NCBI GenBank assembly: GCA_026874595.1
Contig: CM049317.1
Location: 37,108,401-37,172,400, forward strand
Length of the DNA: 64,000 nucleotides
Source: Sipunculus nudus
Taxonomy: Eukaryota; Annelida; Sipuncula; Golfingiida; Sipunculidae
Direction of reading: 5' to 3'
Position numbers and translations under genes: made by a program
Notes under the pieces: model-generated
The model's database searches: none
Seen by the model: the letters and a program-made list of their open reading frames with translations, nothing else
Told to the model about the DNA's origin: nothing
In this document: positions 24,544-38,049 of the stretch, one piece after another
How the letters are laid out: each line of letters opens with the position of its first letter
Numbering within the stretch: position 1 is the first letter of the stretch

Positions 24544-24548
24544 GTTTT
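24405..24548 (+). repeat. (CT)n then (TA)n microsatellites
   Basis: About 45 bp of CT repeat at 24405-24452, then two TA tracts at about 24510-24543 separated by GTA. Confidence 0.9.
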
Positions 24549-24661
24549 TGTGAGGTTTGTACAATAGATGAAATGACATCCATTGGGGAGTTTTTTTTAA
24601 ATTGCATGTAAAATTACAAAAAAATAGGAATTTTTACATATAACATGCTTATTACAAAAAT

Positions 24662-26985
24662 CATCCATACAGACTCAACATTGGCTGTATACATGTGGAG
24701 TTTTGGCCTAAATTCTGTTATTACACTGATTGGTCTGAAATGTTTGGGCTGAAGTTAACCCTTGGGGAAATTACATACACAAAATGGTAGAGGTGGCTGT
24801 GTTTGTGTGCCAATAAGGTGCGAAAAATGGATTTTTAGCATTTGACAGGGCTTTTGTGCATTTGATCAGGTTAAATTTTAGCTAGGGTGTTCAAAATGCA
24901 GGATTTTACTGATACTTTGCAAATGGCTCCTGTTAATACCTACCATTTTGAGGTATCCTTTAAAGTGTTTTCATCTGTACTGACTCAACTTGGCTTTAAT
25001 ACATGTGGTGTCTTGAGCAAAATTCTGTGTTATTTGGCTGAGTAGTCTGAAAAGTTTTGGGCTGCAGATGACCACTTGGAGAAATATGTATACAAAAATT
25101 GGGAGAGCTGGCTGTTTTTTTGTACCAATGAGGAGCAAAAATGGATTTTTAGCACTTTACATGGCTTTTTGTGCATATGATCAGGTTGAAGTTCAGCTAG
25201 GGTGTTCAAAATGCAGGATTTTACTGATACTTTGGTGAACATACATGGTTGCAAATTGCATATGGCTCCTGTTATTACCTACCATTTTGGGGTATCCTTG
25301 AAAGTGTTTTCATCCGTACCAAATCAAATTGGCTTTAATACATGTGGTGTCTTGAGCTAAATTCTGTGTTATTTGGCTGATTAGTCTGAAAAGTCTTGGG
25401 CTGCAGATGACCCCTTGGAGAAATATGTATACAAAAATTGGGAGGGCTGGCTGTGTTTTTTTGTACCAATGATGAGCAAAAAATGTTTTTTTTTAGCACT
25501 TTACATGGCTTTTTGTGCATATGATCAGGTTAAAATTCAGCTAGGGTGTTCAAAATGCAGGATTTTACTGATACTTTGGTGAACATACATGGTTGCAATT
25601 TGCATATGGCTCCTGTCAAAACCTACCATTTCTAGGTATCCTTTAAAGTGTTTTCATCCGTACCACATAAAATTGGCTTTAATACATGTGGTGTCTTGAG
25701 CTAAATTCTGTGTTATTTGGCTGATTAGTCTGAAAAGTTTTGGGCTGCAGATGACCCCTTGGAGAAATATGTATATAAAAATTGGGAGGGCTGGCTGTGT
25801 TTTTGTACCAATGAGGAGCAAAAAATGGATTTTTAGCACTTTACATGGCTTTTTCTGCATATGATCAGGTTATATTCAGCTAGGGTGTTCAAAATGCAGG
25901 ATTTTACTGATACTTTGGTGAACATACATGGTTGAAATTTGCATATGGCTCCTGTTAATACCAACAATTTTGAGGTATTCTTTAAAGTGTTTTCATCCGT
26001 ACCGAATCAAACTGGCTTTAATACATGTGGTGTCTTGAGCTAAATTCTGTGTTATTTGGCTGATTAGTCTGAAAAGTTTTGGGCTGCAGATGACCCCTTG
26101 GAGAAATATGTGTATAAAAATTGGGAGGGCTGGCTGGGTTTTTGTACAAATGAGAACAAAAATTGGATTTTTAGCATTTGACAGGGTTTTTGTGCATTTG
26201 ATCAGGTTAAATTTTAGCTAGGGTGTTCAAAATGCAGGATTTTACTGATACTTTGGTGAACATACATGGTTGCAATTTTCATATGGCTCCTGTTATTACC
26301 TACCATTTTGAGGTATCCTTTAAAGTGTTTTCATCTGTACCGAATCAAATTGGTTTTAATACATGTGGTGTCTTGAGCTAAATTCTGTGTTATTTGGCTG
26401 ATTAGTCTGAAAAGTTTTGGGCTGCAGATGACCTCTTGGAGAAATATGTATATAAAAATTGGGAGAGCTGGCTGTGTTTTTGTACCAATGAGGAGCAAAA
26501 ATGGATTTTTAGCACTTTACATGGCTTTTTGTGCATATGATCAGGTTAAAATTCAGCTAGGGTGTTCAAAATGCAGGATTTTACTGATACTTTGGTAAAC
26601 ATACATGGTTGCAATTTGCATATGGCTCCTGTTAATACCAACAATTTTGAGGTATCCTTTAAAGTGTTTTCATCCGTACCGAATCAAACTGGCTTTAATA
26701 CATGTGGTGTCTTGAGCTAAATTCTGTGTTATTTGGCTGATTAGTCTGAACAGTTTTGGGCTGCAGATGATCCCTTGGAGAAATATGTATATAAAAATTG
26801 GGAGGGCTGGCTGTGTTTTTGTACCAATGAGGAGCAAAAAAATGGATTTTTAGCACTTTACATGGCTTTTTGTGCATATGATCAGGTTTAATTTCAGCTA
26901 GGGTGTTCAAAATGCAGGGTTTTACTGATACTTTGGTGATTATACATGGTTGCAATTTGCATGTGGCTGCTGCTAATAAATGCTT
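24662..26985 (+). repeat. Satellite array, ~339-bp units, about seven copies
   Basis: The landmark TTTTCATC.GTAC recurs at about 24972, 25311, 25655, 25993, 26332 and 26671, a spacing of 338-344 bp. Each unit also has GGGCTGCAGATGAC, TTGGGAG.GCTGGCTG, AGCTAGGGTGTTCAAAATGC and CATACATGGTTGCAA. The first unit (24662-24971) lacks about 30 bp and is the most diverged. The last one ends near 26985, where the next satellite begins. Minus-strand open frames recur once per unit and are shadows of the repeat. Confidence 0.93.
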
Positions 26986-27059
26986 CTACTCACAAGTGGC
27001 TGTGATAAATGTATTTTGGATAACCTTTGATATATATACTTGTAATTACAATTGTGTAG

Positions 27060-29760
27060 CATGCTTTTTAACAACATTTACCGCTTTTCAATGTGTCTGA
27101 TACATTGCGTTTATCTGCCGGAAAATTTGGGAATATACCCATAGACACAACATGTTGAGTGCAACACACTGCAAATGTTTCAGTGACGTTGAAAGTTATG
27201 TTACTGAGTATGGGAGACATCAGATATTTCACGTCCTTTACACGTTTAATGTATGTTGCATGCCGTATCATAGAAAACCACATTTTGATTGGTGGATCGT
27301 TGAATGTAACGTTTAGATAACCGTGTATCTCTTTGTGTTTATTTGAAAATTACATACACAGAACCGACAAATTTGCAACGTTTATGATACGTACATTTTA
27401 CGTGCAAAACAACGTGGCAAATGTAACCACATGCACAACATATGAAATGTAATGTGTAACATTTTGCAGGCGTCTCTTTGACATTGCCAAAAATGTTACA
27501 CTTCAAATTATTGCAGACGTTCACTGTAACGTTACAAGCATGTTTCTTGACCGTTGCATACAGAGCCGTGTAATCCGAATTTCAACCAGTTTTAGATTGT
27601 GCACCATAACGTATACATAACCGTATATCTATGAATAAAATAACGTTGTGTATATATTCGAAAATTACATTCTCAGACCCGGCTTATTTGCAACGTTAAG
27701 GATGTGTACATTTTACGTACCAAAGCAACATCGAAAATTTAACTACATGCACAACATGTGAAACGTTATGTGTAACATTTTGCAGACGCCTCTTCGACAT
27801 TGCCAAAAATGTTGTACTTCCAGGTATTGCAGACGTTCACCATAAAGTTCCCAACATGTTTTTTGACCGTTGCATACAGCGTCGAAAAAATCAGTATTTT
27901 CATCAACTTTACATTGTGCACCGTAACGTATAAAAAAGTTTTTTATCTTGGAAATAACGTTGTGTATATTTGTAATTTAAACATATTGAACCGACTAATT
28001 TGCAACGTTAATGATAAGTTCATTTAACGTTCCAAAACAACGTCGCAAATGTAACCACATGCACAACATATAAAACGTTAAGTGTAACATTTTGCAGACG
28101 TCTCTATAACATTGCCTAATAAGGTATACTATCGAGTGTTTTGATCGTCCAAGAAAACCGTTCATAGCATGTGACAAATACGTTGCATACAGAGCCGTGT
28201 AATCCGAATTTCCACCAGTTTTAGATTGTGCACCATAACGTATACATAATCGTATATCTATGAATAAAATAACGTTGTGTATATATTCGAAAATTACATT
28301 CTCAGACCCGACTAATTTGCAATGTTAAGGATACGTACATTTTACGTGCAAAACAACATCGCAAATGTAACCATATGCACAACATGTGAAACATTGTGTG
28401 TAACATTTTGCAGACGTCTCTTCGATATTGGCTAAAATGTTATACTTCCGGGTATTGCAGACGTTTACCATAACATTCCCAACATGTTTCTTGACCGTTG
28501 AATACAGCGTCGTTAAAATCTGTATTTTCATCAGCTTTACATTGTGCACCGTATCGTATATAAAACCGTATATTAATGTTTGAAGTAATGTTGAGTATAT
28601 TTGTAATTTAAACATATTGAACCGACTATTTGCAATGTTTAGGATACGTTAATATTACGTGCCAAAACAACGTCGCAAATGTAACCACACGCACAACATG
28701 TGTAACGTTATGTGTTACATTTTGCAAACGTCTCTAAAACATTTCCTAATATGTTATACTTTCCGACTTTTAGGACGTCCAATAAAACGTTCTCAGCATG
28801 TGTCAAATACGTTGTATACAGCGCAGCAGAAATCTGTATTTCACCTGTTCTAGATTGTGCACCATAACGTATATGTAACAGAATGTCTATATTTTAAACA
28901 ACTTTGTGTATATTTGAAAATTACCTTCACAGACCCGACTAATTGGCAATGTTAAGGATACGTACATTTTACGTGCAAAACAACGTCGCAAATGTAACCA
29001 TATGCACAACATGTGAAACGTTATGTGTAACATTTTACAGACGTCTCTTCGACATTGCCTAGAATGTTATACTTCCGGGTATTGCAGACGTTCACCATAA
29101 CATTCCCAACATGTTAAATGACCGTTGTATACAGCGTCGTAAAAATCTGTTTTTTCATCAGCTTTACATTGTGCACCGTATCGTATATAAAACCGTATAA
29201 TAATGTTTGAAATAACGTTGCGTATATTTGTAATTTAAACATATTGGACCGAAACTTTGCAATGTTTACGATACGTCCCTATAACGTGCCGGAAAACGTC
29301 GCAAACCTAACCGCATGCACAACATAAAAAACTTTTAATGCAACGTTTCTAAAACGTCCGTTTGCCGTTGCCAAAAATATTTTACTTTAGAGTAGTTAGG
29401 ACGTTAAGTATAACGTTCGCACCATGTTTTACAAATGTTTTTAAACAACGTTGCAGAATAAGGAACCTGGTCAAAATTCAGAACGTGCCCATTAACGTGT
29501 ACATAACGTTTGATGTACGTTACATAATAACAATACAATGCGTTTTAACCAAAGGCGTTTTGGAAGTACAGGGCAACGTTCTTTAAATGTAAATACAAGG
29601 TTATATTAAAACGATACATGAAGTACCTTTGACGGACGTTTCTGTATTTCAATATGACGTAAACTTGACGTTGCCTGCACGTTCCTAAATAATGTTATGA
29701 CCTGTAACTTTCCACGAACGTTAGGTTTACGTACTGTGTTTGCAGGGTCGTTAAACTAGC
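27060..29760. repeat. ACGT-rich satellite, ~314-bp units in a ~630-bp alternating pattern
   Basis: The landmark ATGCACAACAT recurs at about 27432, 27748, 28060, 28376, 28690, 29003 and 29316, spacing 312-316 bp. Alternate units are more alike: GCATACAGAGCCGTGTAATC occurs at about 27555 and 28186, and ATACAGCGTCGT.AAAATCTG at about 28501 and 29131. So the array is built of two-unit blocks. AACGTT, ACGT and TAACGT words are dense throughout, giving an unusually CpG-containing stretch within AT-rich DNA. The right edge (29320-29760) is more diverged but keeps the AACGTT words. Confidence 0.88.
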
Positions 29761-30362
29761 ATTGTTGCATAAACAAGATTATACATCTTTTAGCAATGCA
29801 GAACAAATAAAGTGGGTAATTTAGGCAAACCTTTTTGTATTTTTTTAATAAAAAAAATATTTTAAAGTGATATATAAGTTAATATGTTATTTATATTATT
29901 ATTACAATATCCGGCACACCCACATATTTACCGGTATATGTACAGGACCCATTCCTTATCTAACAAACCGGATTTACACTAAAATAAACAAATTTGAGTA
30001 ATAAACTTTTTCTTTAAGTTAATATTTGTATAACATGGTTATGTTTTTTGATGATGAAAATCATTTTGGGTTTCTATAAGACCCATCTTAAAATATTCTA
30101 CTGTCTCTACCAACTGACGACTAATCCGTTGTGTTTGCTATTTCCCCACGCAAATGATCCCGCGAACACTAAAACAGTTAGGTGACCTTATCCTGACAGT
30201 TGGAAAATAAACCAATAGCATTCTTCGTATGATTTTTTTTAATAAGCGAAGGACCAAACCCAGAATGGCTATTCGCCGACTATGTTTACTGACCATGCAG
30301 ACTTCATTAACCAACACAGAGAAAAGTTCAAATAATTAATCAGAATAAGTGGTCTAAGTGAA

Positions 30363-30423
<61 letters not shown>

Positions 30424-30505
30424 CTCTGGAGAAAAACAATTCACAATAGTCTGTTTCACGGGGTGCGACCCGATCATCAGGTGAATGTGGTTACATGTAT
30501 GTACT

Positions 30506-30545
<40 letters not shown>

Positions 30546-31862
30546 AATATTTCTAATATTTTGCTTTATGCACGAAATTATGGTATTTATATTTCAAAAG
30601 AATATTTCATGAGTGTCTTTGTTGAATTACATAGTAAAAACAATCCCATTCTACCAACTGTTAATGTTCTTAAGATCAGTAGTCATCCTTCTGTTGAGTT
30701 TATAACAATAATTAAACAGATATATGTCCCGATGAGGTGCTTCATGACAGAAATATAAATAATTTTAGTTCAGTGGACTTAGAGGTTTATTACAACGACT
30801 ATCATTCCACTGTGTTTTGACAAGGCACAAGATCAGACAACGCCCACTAAAACACGTGCAGTCTGTTATTGTTTAGGTTGGAGTTTCATGTCACGTGACC
30901 TCCCAACTGCCATTTCAAACCTATGCAATCTGACAGTCCGCCTCGACACTAGAATTAAGGAAATCTACAAAAATACTTGATGTTCGCACTTTAAAAATGT
31001 GAATAATAATATTTGATGCGTAAATAATGTCTACGTTTTGTCTAAGAGAGAAACTCGATCGATAAAACTAAAATTATCCAGTCTTTCCAAGCTGGGGGTG
31101 CCTGGTGATCGGCATTGACAGCTGACCGGTTGGTGAGCAACTTCGTCAGATATTGAAGAAAATATATATAACGCATGATAAATTTAATGGTCACATTTGA
31201 TTCCTTGAAAATGGGCTATAATTCAAGTATCATGACTTTTTTCATGATTTTTGGTGATGTGTCTTGACAGGTATTTAAATGTCCATGACTGACAGCTACG
31301 CCATCTTGCGAGCCCTTTTTATACTCCGGGTGGGTCTTTAAGGTGGTCTTGTGAATGGTTCAATCCGTATTTTGGGAGGGTATTTAATGTAGTCTTTACA
31401 TGTATGTACCTTTAGTAATTTTGAGCATATATAAAAGGAAATATCAATCACTTTAAAGCTGGCAGACCAGAAACGCATCCGAATGAGGAGATTTTTCATA
31501 TTTTTTTTAAATTTCCAAGTTTTACGGTTGTTGAAGCGCCTGTTTACATTGCAGATTAAGTAATTGAATTGTTATTTTCAATAGAAGTGATGAAACCAGA
31601 TAAAATCAAAACGTTTGGTAATTTTGAAGAATTACAGCCAATGGGAATTAAATTAAATATTTCTTAACTTTGTGATTTATTTCACTCAACAACGTCGAGA
31701 AAAATTAAACCAATAATAAATATGGAATTATAAAGCTTGCTGGTTTGTGTAATGTGTCTGCAAGTTCTGTTGCAAGCATGGCTTAACCAAATGCCATTGG
31801 GTGCAAAATGTCAGCGGAAAAAAATGACAAAATACTGTTCTATATATATGTATATATATATA

Positions 31863-31937
<75 letters not shown>

Positions 31938-32285
31938 TATAAAATTTTCAAGTGCATTGAGTGATGTAATAACTTTTAAGTGACATGTTACATTAAATAA
32001 AAGGTACATTTAATGAAAATGTTTTTGCTATATCTGTGAAGTTAAATAATGAAACTGCCAAACGGTATATACACAGAAAGTAACCAGCTTATGCCCTAAC
32101 AGAAGACAGTTCCTGAAAAAATTCCCTACAAAAAATTGTCTAATAGTCAATTTTTTTCTTATTTTATTATCCTGGATCATGCAAAAATTTAAAGTTTCAA
32201 AATAACAGAAATAACATTTCTAATTTTAATAGCTATATGTTGTTTCCTTAACTGACCTTCATTAGTTATACTCCTCGGCCTCTCG
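29761..32285. other. Non-coding region with TA and GA microsatellites
   Basis: Holds (TA)n at 30362-30420 and 30510-30543, and a compound (TA)n(GA)n at about 31855-31932. A hairpin between the first two tracts is listed separately. No exon is recognised. Confidence 0.5.
30439..30486 (-). other. CTGATGA-stem-GAAA hairpin between (TA)n tracts
   Basis: On the minus strand: ATTCAC, then CTGATGA, a hairpin with GGGT/ACCC arms and a CGC loop, then GAAAC, and GTGAAT closing the outer stem at the far end. CTGATGA-stem-GAAA is the conserved core layout of the hammerhead ribozyme. No clear stem III or cleavage-site triplet is visible, so activity is unproven. A near-copy lies at 50054-50086. Penelope-like elements are known to carry hammerhead motifs, which suggests a possible origin. 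Confidence 0.45.
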
Positions 32286-32289
32286 AAAA

Positions 32290-33190
32290 TCCATACTGAA
32301 ATATGGTGTTCCACAGGGCCCGGTCCTAGGCCCAAAAGAGTATATTGTATGTGTGCCCGACCATTGTGAAGCAGCATGACATGTAACATCAGAGTTATGC
32401 TAACCCAGGGTTACCTTTTGATGAAGTCGTCTGCTTATTTGGCAGATACTACTCTACAGACCCAGTATTGTATATATCCTATAAGCAACTGGATGCGCAA
32501 CAACTCGCTGAAAATTAACAACAACAAATTTGAGTATATCATCTTCTACCCCCAAAATCGGCAGTTCCATCCCCGTGATTATGCTCTGTCACTGGGAGAT
32601 GTCATCTACTTACGAGCTCCTAAAGTTAGGAATCTGGGGGCCACGCAGGACAGTTTTCTCACTATGGAGCGGTACATCAGCTCTGTCTTAAAGTCACGTT
32701 ATTACAAGAGCGGATCCATTCACAGAATCCGACGTTACCTCACTATTGCTGCATGCAAAATGCTGAGGCAAGCTCTGGTGACCTCTCTTATGGATTATGC
32801 AAATCTGTGTGACATCACCCATTCTCAGGTTGGCAGGCTGCAGCGCCTTCAGAAATGTGCATATCGGCTTATCACACGGACCCAGCGGGGAGCTACATTG
32901 GCTTCCAGGTAGAGTAGATACCTCGTTTTAAAATGTTTCTGCTTATTTACAAAGCCCTCCATGGCATAACACTTTCATACCTTGCTGACATTTTAAAGGA
33001 GAGTGTAAGCACTTAGGCCAGCCAACAAGTCTCTGTTTGAGATTAAGAGGGCCCTGTCTCGTACCAAAATAGATCATTCATATACTCTTCTGTTGTCCTC
33101 TAAACAATCTTCCTCGTCATTTTAAGGATGCCTCAAGTGTTCAGTGTTTTAAGACTACTAAAAACAAACCTTTCCAGTTGGCATAGTATT
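32290..33190 (+). pseudogene. LINE reverse transcriptase C-terminal relic (CR1/L2-like)
   Basis: A piece of non-LTR retrotransposon ORF2, the protein that copies the element's RNA at its target site. GVPQGPVLGP at about 32305-32334 is the conserved RT block before the catalytic YADD region. The long frame at 32376-32912 then has NWMRNNSLKINNNK, VRNLGATQDSFLTMERYI, RIRRYLTIAACKML and ALVTSLMDYANL, all in the usual order for the thumb and C-terminal part of CR1/L2-type elements. After 32912 the expected LLIYKALHG-like block (about 32940) and NLPRHFKDASSVQCFKTT (about 33105-33158) follow in other frames. The YADD segment is missing or unrecognisable, the GPVLGP part is in a different frame, and there is no 5' half. 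It is a 5'-truncated, decayed copy. Confidence 0.85.
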
Positions 33191-34561
33191 AGCCATTGTC
33201 ATCCACTTTATTTTTGGATTCTCGATTATCTAGTTTGCTGCAAATCTATTTTAGTCATCTTATATTCTATATCCGACTCTTAATTCTTTTTAAAATCAAC
33301 TTGATGCATCTAACTGTGTATAGTGCTTTAAAGCTATTGTGTTTAAATAGAGTAAATTTGGCACTTTAATATACTTGAATAGATAAAATAATCCTTATCA
33401 GATACAATAACCGGATCTAATAGGAAATATATTTATTCAACCGGTCACGTACTTTGTATTAATTTGTTGTCTAACTTTGTTGAGAAAGAATTCACCTCAA
33501 AATTCACAATACGAGCCTTGCTGCTGCAGTTCTGGCATTGAAAATCAAGTGTTATTTCCATTTCTTGTTTGTCTGGAGCAGATTTTGAGTGGAATATGTC
33601 GTTGAAAAACCAAGGAGCTGTAAGAATTCAAAAGATATATTGTGAATCCGTGATGCATCTGTCGTTTCCTCACCTAGTTTCCCTACATTACTTCAAATAA
33701 TGACAATGAGATGAAGAACGGTCTTTCATAGAGTTAAATTAATATCATTAAAAGTATCATGGATAACTTCGAGTAACTTAAAATATCAAACATGGCACCC
33801 AAAAACTCGTATGCCATAAAAAAACAACAAATAGTGTTAAAGGTGAAGTTTAAATACAGTAATCTGAAGTGGTTGAGAGATTATAGGATTAAGACATTAA
33901 GATTGCAAATAAGTTTATCAAAAAATGTTAGGACGGAATTAAAGTCAAATAGGGTCCTAACTCAGACCTGCATTTGAAGACGATGTCTCCAAATTTATGC
34001 CAATTATGTGTTACGTGGTACATAGTAGTAAACTCTCTGCTAACATTCATATTAATTTATAATTAATAATGTTTAATGGTTAGTCATTCTTGCCTTGTGT
34101 CTATGCCTTGCTTTCCTTTAATAACCTTGTATCTAGTGTAAGTGTATTTCGATGTCTCATATCACTGGCATCTCGCTGGTACATAGGCGATGAAGTTTAT
34201 GTACACCATTGGCTCCCTGTGGGATCCCACGTGACTGATTATTCCTATTTTAGATCAAAAAGACCCACTGTATAGGGACAGTCTAACCTTAATGCATCCG
34301 TAACTACCGCTGCCTGTTCCTTCGATTTCTATTGGGATTCTACAGCCTGTATTGCTGGTTCTTTTCTACAAAGCTAACATGCCCTGTCTTACATTTGTAC
34401 ATACTTAAATTACCCCGTTTTTGTAAGTGACATTTCTTGAATTAAATGCATTGTATTCTAATGCTGCATATTGATCAATTGCAATCCAAGACGTAGCAAA
34501 TTTCATCTTCTCACTTTCTCTCTGGCGCTCTTGCTGTCTTTTGATTGCTCTCTCTTTATAT
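33191..34561. other. Non-coding region left of the LTR element
   Basis: AT-rich, with no exon, RNA gene or repeat boundary that I can support. Confidence 0.45.
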
Positions 34562-34944
34562 TGTACATGTTGTTTTAATCGTTCAAGATGCGTTATTTTA
34601 CGATATGCTCTTTATAAGATATTATTATTTGAACGACGTATAATATGCCTATCCATGAACTAGTGTTTTAGTGAGAAAATAAAACTCTGTATGATACATC
34701 ACTATATTATACCAATCCTGTGTGTGCGATCCGGTCAATGAGCTGTCGTTGTGGGACGTCTGACGTCCAGAGTATCGATGTGACGATGGCCGTGTCATTG
34801 ACAACTACTCGCTTCAAGTGCCAATACTTGATTCAAGTGCCACTACTCGCATCGATTGCAACTACTCGCATCAAATGACAATATCAAATCCCGAGTGCCA
34901 TAACCAGGATACAGTATATAACCATGATTGGTTGGTATATAAAG

Positions 34945-34991
<47 letters not shown>

Positions 34992-35127
34992 CTTGGTTCC
35001 CTTTTCATGTCTATATGGTTCTTATTAAATATATGGACATAATGTATCATTTCTATTGTTTTTTTTTAAATTTTATTATAAAAAGTTCGTATTTCAATCC
35101 GTCTTTGGTACTCTTTTCCCCACGACA
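34562..35127 (+). repeat. 5' LTR
   Basis: Starts TGTACATGTTGTT and matches 41121-41696 along its length, sharing ATCGTTCAAGAT, GAACGACGTATAAT, GGGACGTCTGACGTCCA and AACTACTCGCTTCAAGTGCC. It includes a TATATAAAGG TATA-like box at about 34938 followed by (TA)n, probably the promoter region. Confidence 0.85.
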
Positions 35128-36099
35128 ATTTCTTGAGGTCCCGCCGACATCTTTTAATTAAGTGATCTGGGGAAATGGGTATTAGCATTACATACTCCGA
35201 TTTTATGGAATACTCAGTTTTTATTACATAAATGACTTAAATGATGTTTGTGTGGGGCCGGTGGTAGTAATTTATACTAGTGATAATTGATAATCAGGGT
35301 CACACGTAGGGTTTTGAAAATGTTGTTTACGGCTGTTATGTTTGAGTCCGTTGGTAGTAATTGTAAGTGTGATAATCATGTTCACACCTTTGATTTTTGA
35401 AACTGCTGTTTACAGTTAATTACGTGTAAGGCCGATGGATGTGATGTATGCTGCGTAAATCAGGGTCACATAGTTGGTATATAAGCTATTGTATAAGTTC
35501 GCGTTTTGTGTGTCGTGGCAGGGGAGATACTGCACTGCATTTATCAGGATCACATAAACGTACATTGTGGTTGCGTATGTTAGGCTGTTGAAGCTTACAT
35601 TTTTTAAGCTTGGTCTTTGAGATATGTGTGGAATCATATATTGTTTCTGACGTGTATGATTGTGTGGTAGTAGTTGGTAGATTCCCAGGAGTAAAACGTA
35701 TATGATTGGAAAGTAGATACTTAGGTGTCGTAGCTCACGCTGTTAGCCCTAACCGTAGATGTCTTAGAGAACACGTTTACCAGTTTGTTTGGCTAACTGA
35801 GATTGCTGGTATTATAGATGGCATAAATAACAAGTTCTTGTCGTGAACTTGGATTTGGAATTGGTATATTTCAATTCCCGTTCATTATCGTTCAGGTTAA
35901 GGTTGTTTGTTGCAGAAAGTTTCAAGATATATACCGGTCGCAAAAATTCATCTCAGTAAATAGTCTTAGAGAAATTATATCCTGTAGTTGTTCAAGGCAG
36001 AACAGAATATACGTGATATCCTTTAGACTTAATGCAGTCGAGTTTGGGAAAGAGGTTGGGTTAGGGGGAGCTGATTTAATAGTTTTCATAAATGGTGCT

Positions 36100-37250
36100 A
36101 TCGCTGATACTAAAGCTGAGGCTGAAACAGCCAAAGCTGAACCAGAAGCAGCTAGAACGTGAAAAATAAAGAAAAGCTCAGGAGACAGAAGCAATTAGAA
36201 AAGCTCATAAAGCCTAGGCAGTCAGTAAAGATGAAGAAGCTGAGGCCGAGAGACACTTTGAACTAGAAAAATAAAAAATAGAATAGGAACACGAATTTAA
36301 TCAGAGTAGTGCTGGTGCAGCTGGGACATCTATTTCTCAAAATGTTGCGGGGTCCCTCCTGTTCCTTTACCTGAATGTGATGAGGAAAAATATAACTTTC
36401 ATGCTTTTATCAAATGTTTTGAAAGCATGGCTTTAAGTATGAAATGGAAAAACGAGCAATGGGCAATATTCTTAAGCTCTCTCATGTCAGGCAACGCATT
36501 AGAAGCCATACGTCGAATGTGTAAAGCTGATTCGATGTCATATACAAAAGTGAAATAAGTGCTCATAAACAAGTTCAGACTGACGCAGGAAGGATTTCTA
36601 AAGATATTTAGAACATGTAAACCGGAAAAAAAAGGGGAAGCACCTTATCAGTTTGCTGTCACACTTGAAAATTATTTCGATAGTGGCTAGACTTTGCAAA
36701 GATCTTAGCAAAGAATCTTAGAGATTTATTTCTTTGTGAACAATTCATTAACTGTTGTAACAGAGAATATTTAGTATATAATTATCAGGTAAAGAGAAAG
36801 TTCTAAATTCAAACAGCTTATCAAATTGGTGAAAACATATGTACAAGCCCACGGATTGAATTCATTTTCTTTCAAAACAGGATTGAATAATCAGATAGAG
36901 GTGGACGTAGAGACGATGGGTCTAGGTACCATAAGAACCAGACTCCAAAGAGAAGTAGAAAGACAGGGCCAGGCGTGGGTTTCCAAAGGGAGGAAGAAGG
37001 GCCAATAGTCAGAGAGGGTAGAAAGCCAGGAAAGATTTCATGTTACGTGTGCGCTGGAAATTATAACAGCCGTGATTGTCCTCAGTTGAAAAGACAGGTA
37101 GCTCTGTTCATGGTGACTCAAAGAACAATACAACAACCTACACAGGTCTCCTCTACGGCTGATAGAGGTCCTCCAAAAGGTAAATGGGTATGCCAACCTG
37201 ATGATCCTAGGGAGAATGATTCAGGAACGAGTCAGTCCCCTTAACCTGAA
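36100..37250 (+). pseudogene. gag-like remnant of the LTR element
   Basis: Open segments in this interval have a charged, helical character. A zinc-knuckle-like motif, CYVCAGNYNSRDC, is encoded near 37040-37080. This is the usual place of gag. The remnant is broken and is listed only as part of the fossil element. Confidence 0.55.
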
Positions 37251-38049
37251 AGATTAGCAGCCTGTAAAGATATAACACCGGAAGCTCTGAAAATTTGTGA
37301 ACAGACACCCAATATTGAAACCAGAGTAGATAAAAGTGTGCATAAACTGGGAATGGCTTATGAAGAAGTAGAGGCTACTTTCAAAAACATGCCAATAGTG
37401 TCTGGTAGAAATATGGCAGATAATAACCAAGCATCAGTACTTAAAGATTCCGACTGTAGTACCTGTGTAATCCAATCAGATTTTGTGAAAGAAAATCAAA
37501 AGACTGAAAAGGGTTCGATCAGCGATTTTCATTGATGGCACAGTAAAGGAATTTCCTGTTGTCAATTTCAATATTGACTCAACACATTTATCACGAAAGG
37601 TGGAAGCTTTAGGCATTCAAAATTCATTATGTAAAGTATTGATATGAAATGTACAAGGAGCTAGGGATCTACATGATCCGAACTTGAAATGGCAATCGGT
37701 GCAGAAAATCGTAGAAGTACTTATCACATCAGTCAGGGATGATAGTGATAGAGTAAAAGAGTTATGCCAGTACAAACCAGATCATAATCCGAAAAGAGTT
37801 TAAGTGTTCTAAAATGTTGAAAGTGTAACCATCAGTACCTTCAATGAAGACAATAGAGTCATCTAAAGAACAGAAAAAGGATGATAGTTTAAAGTATTTG
37901 TGGGAAAAATTTGAATCAATTACATGTACATATTTGTCGTAGAACATGGTTGGTTGTATAGACAACAAAGATATTGCGTAAATCCTAGCTCAGGAAAAGG
38001 GGCCCAAAGTTGTGGTAGTCCAGTAAAATGCAGGGGAACACATTATGCA

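Noticed and set aside
24662-26985. Repeated minus-strand frames with MHKKPCKVLK
   Set aside because: The same frame recurs once per 339-bp satellite unit and breaks differently in each, so it is a shadow of the repeat and not a peptide gene family.
30358-30612. Frames with long Tyr-Ile repeats
   Set aside because: These translate (TA)n tracts. The same happens at 17726, 31737, 34818, 50056 and 63296.
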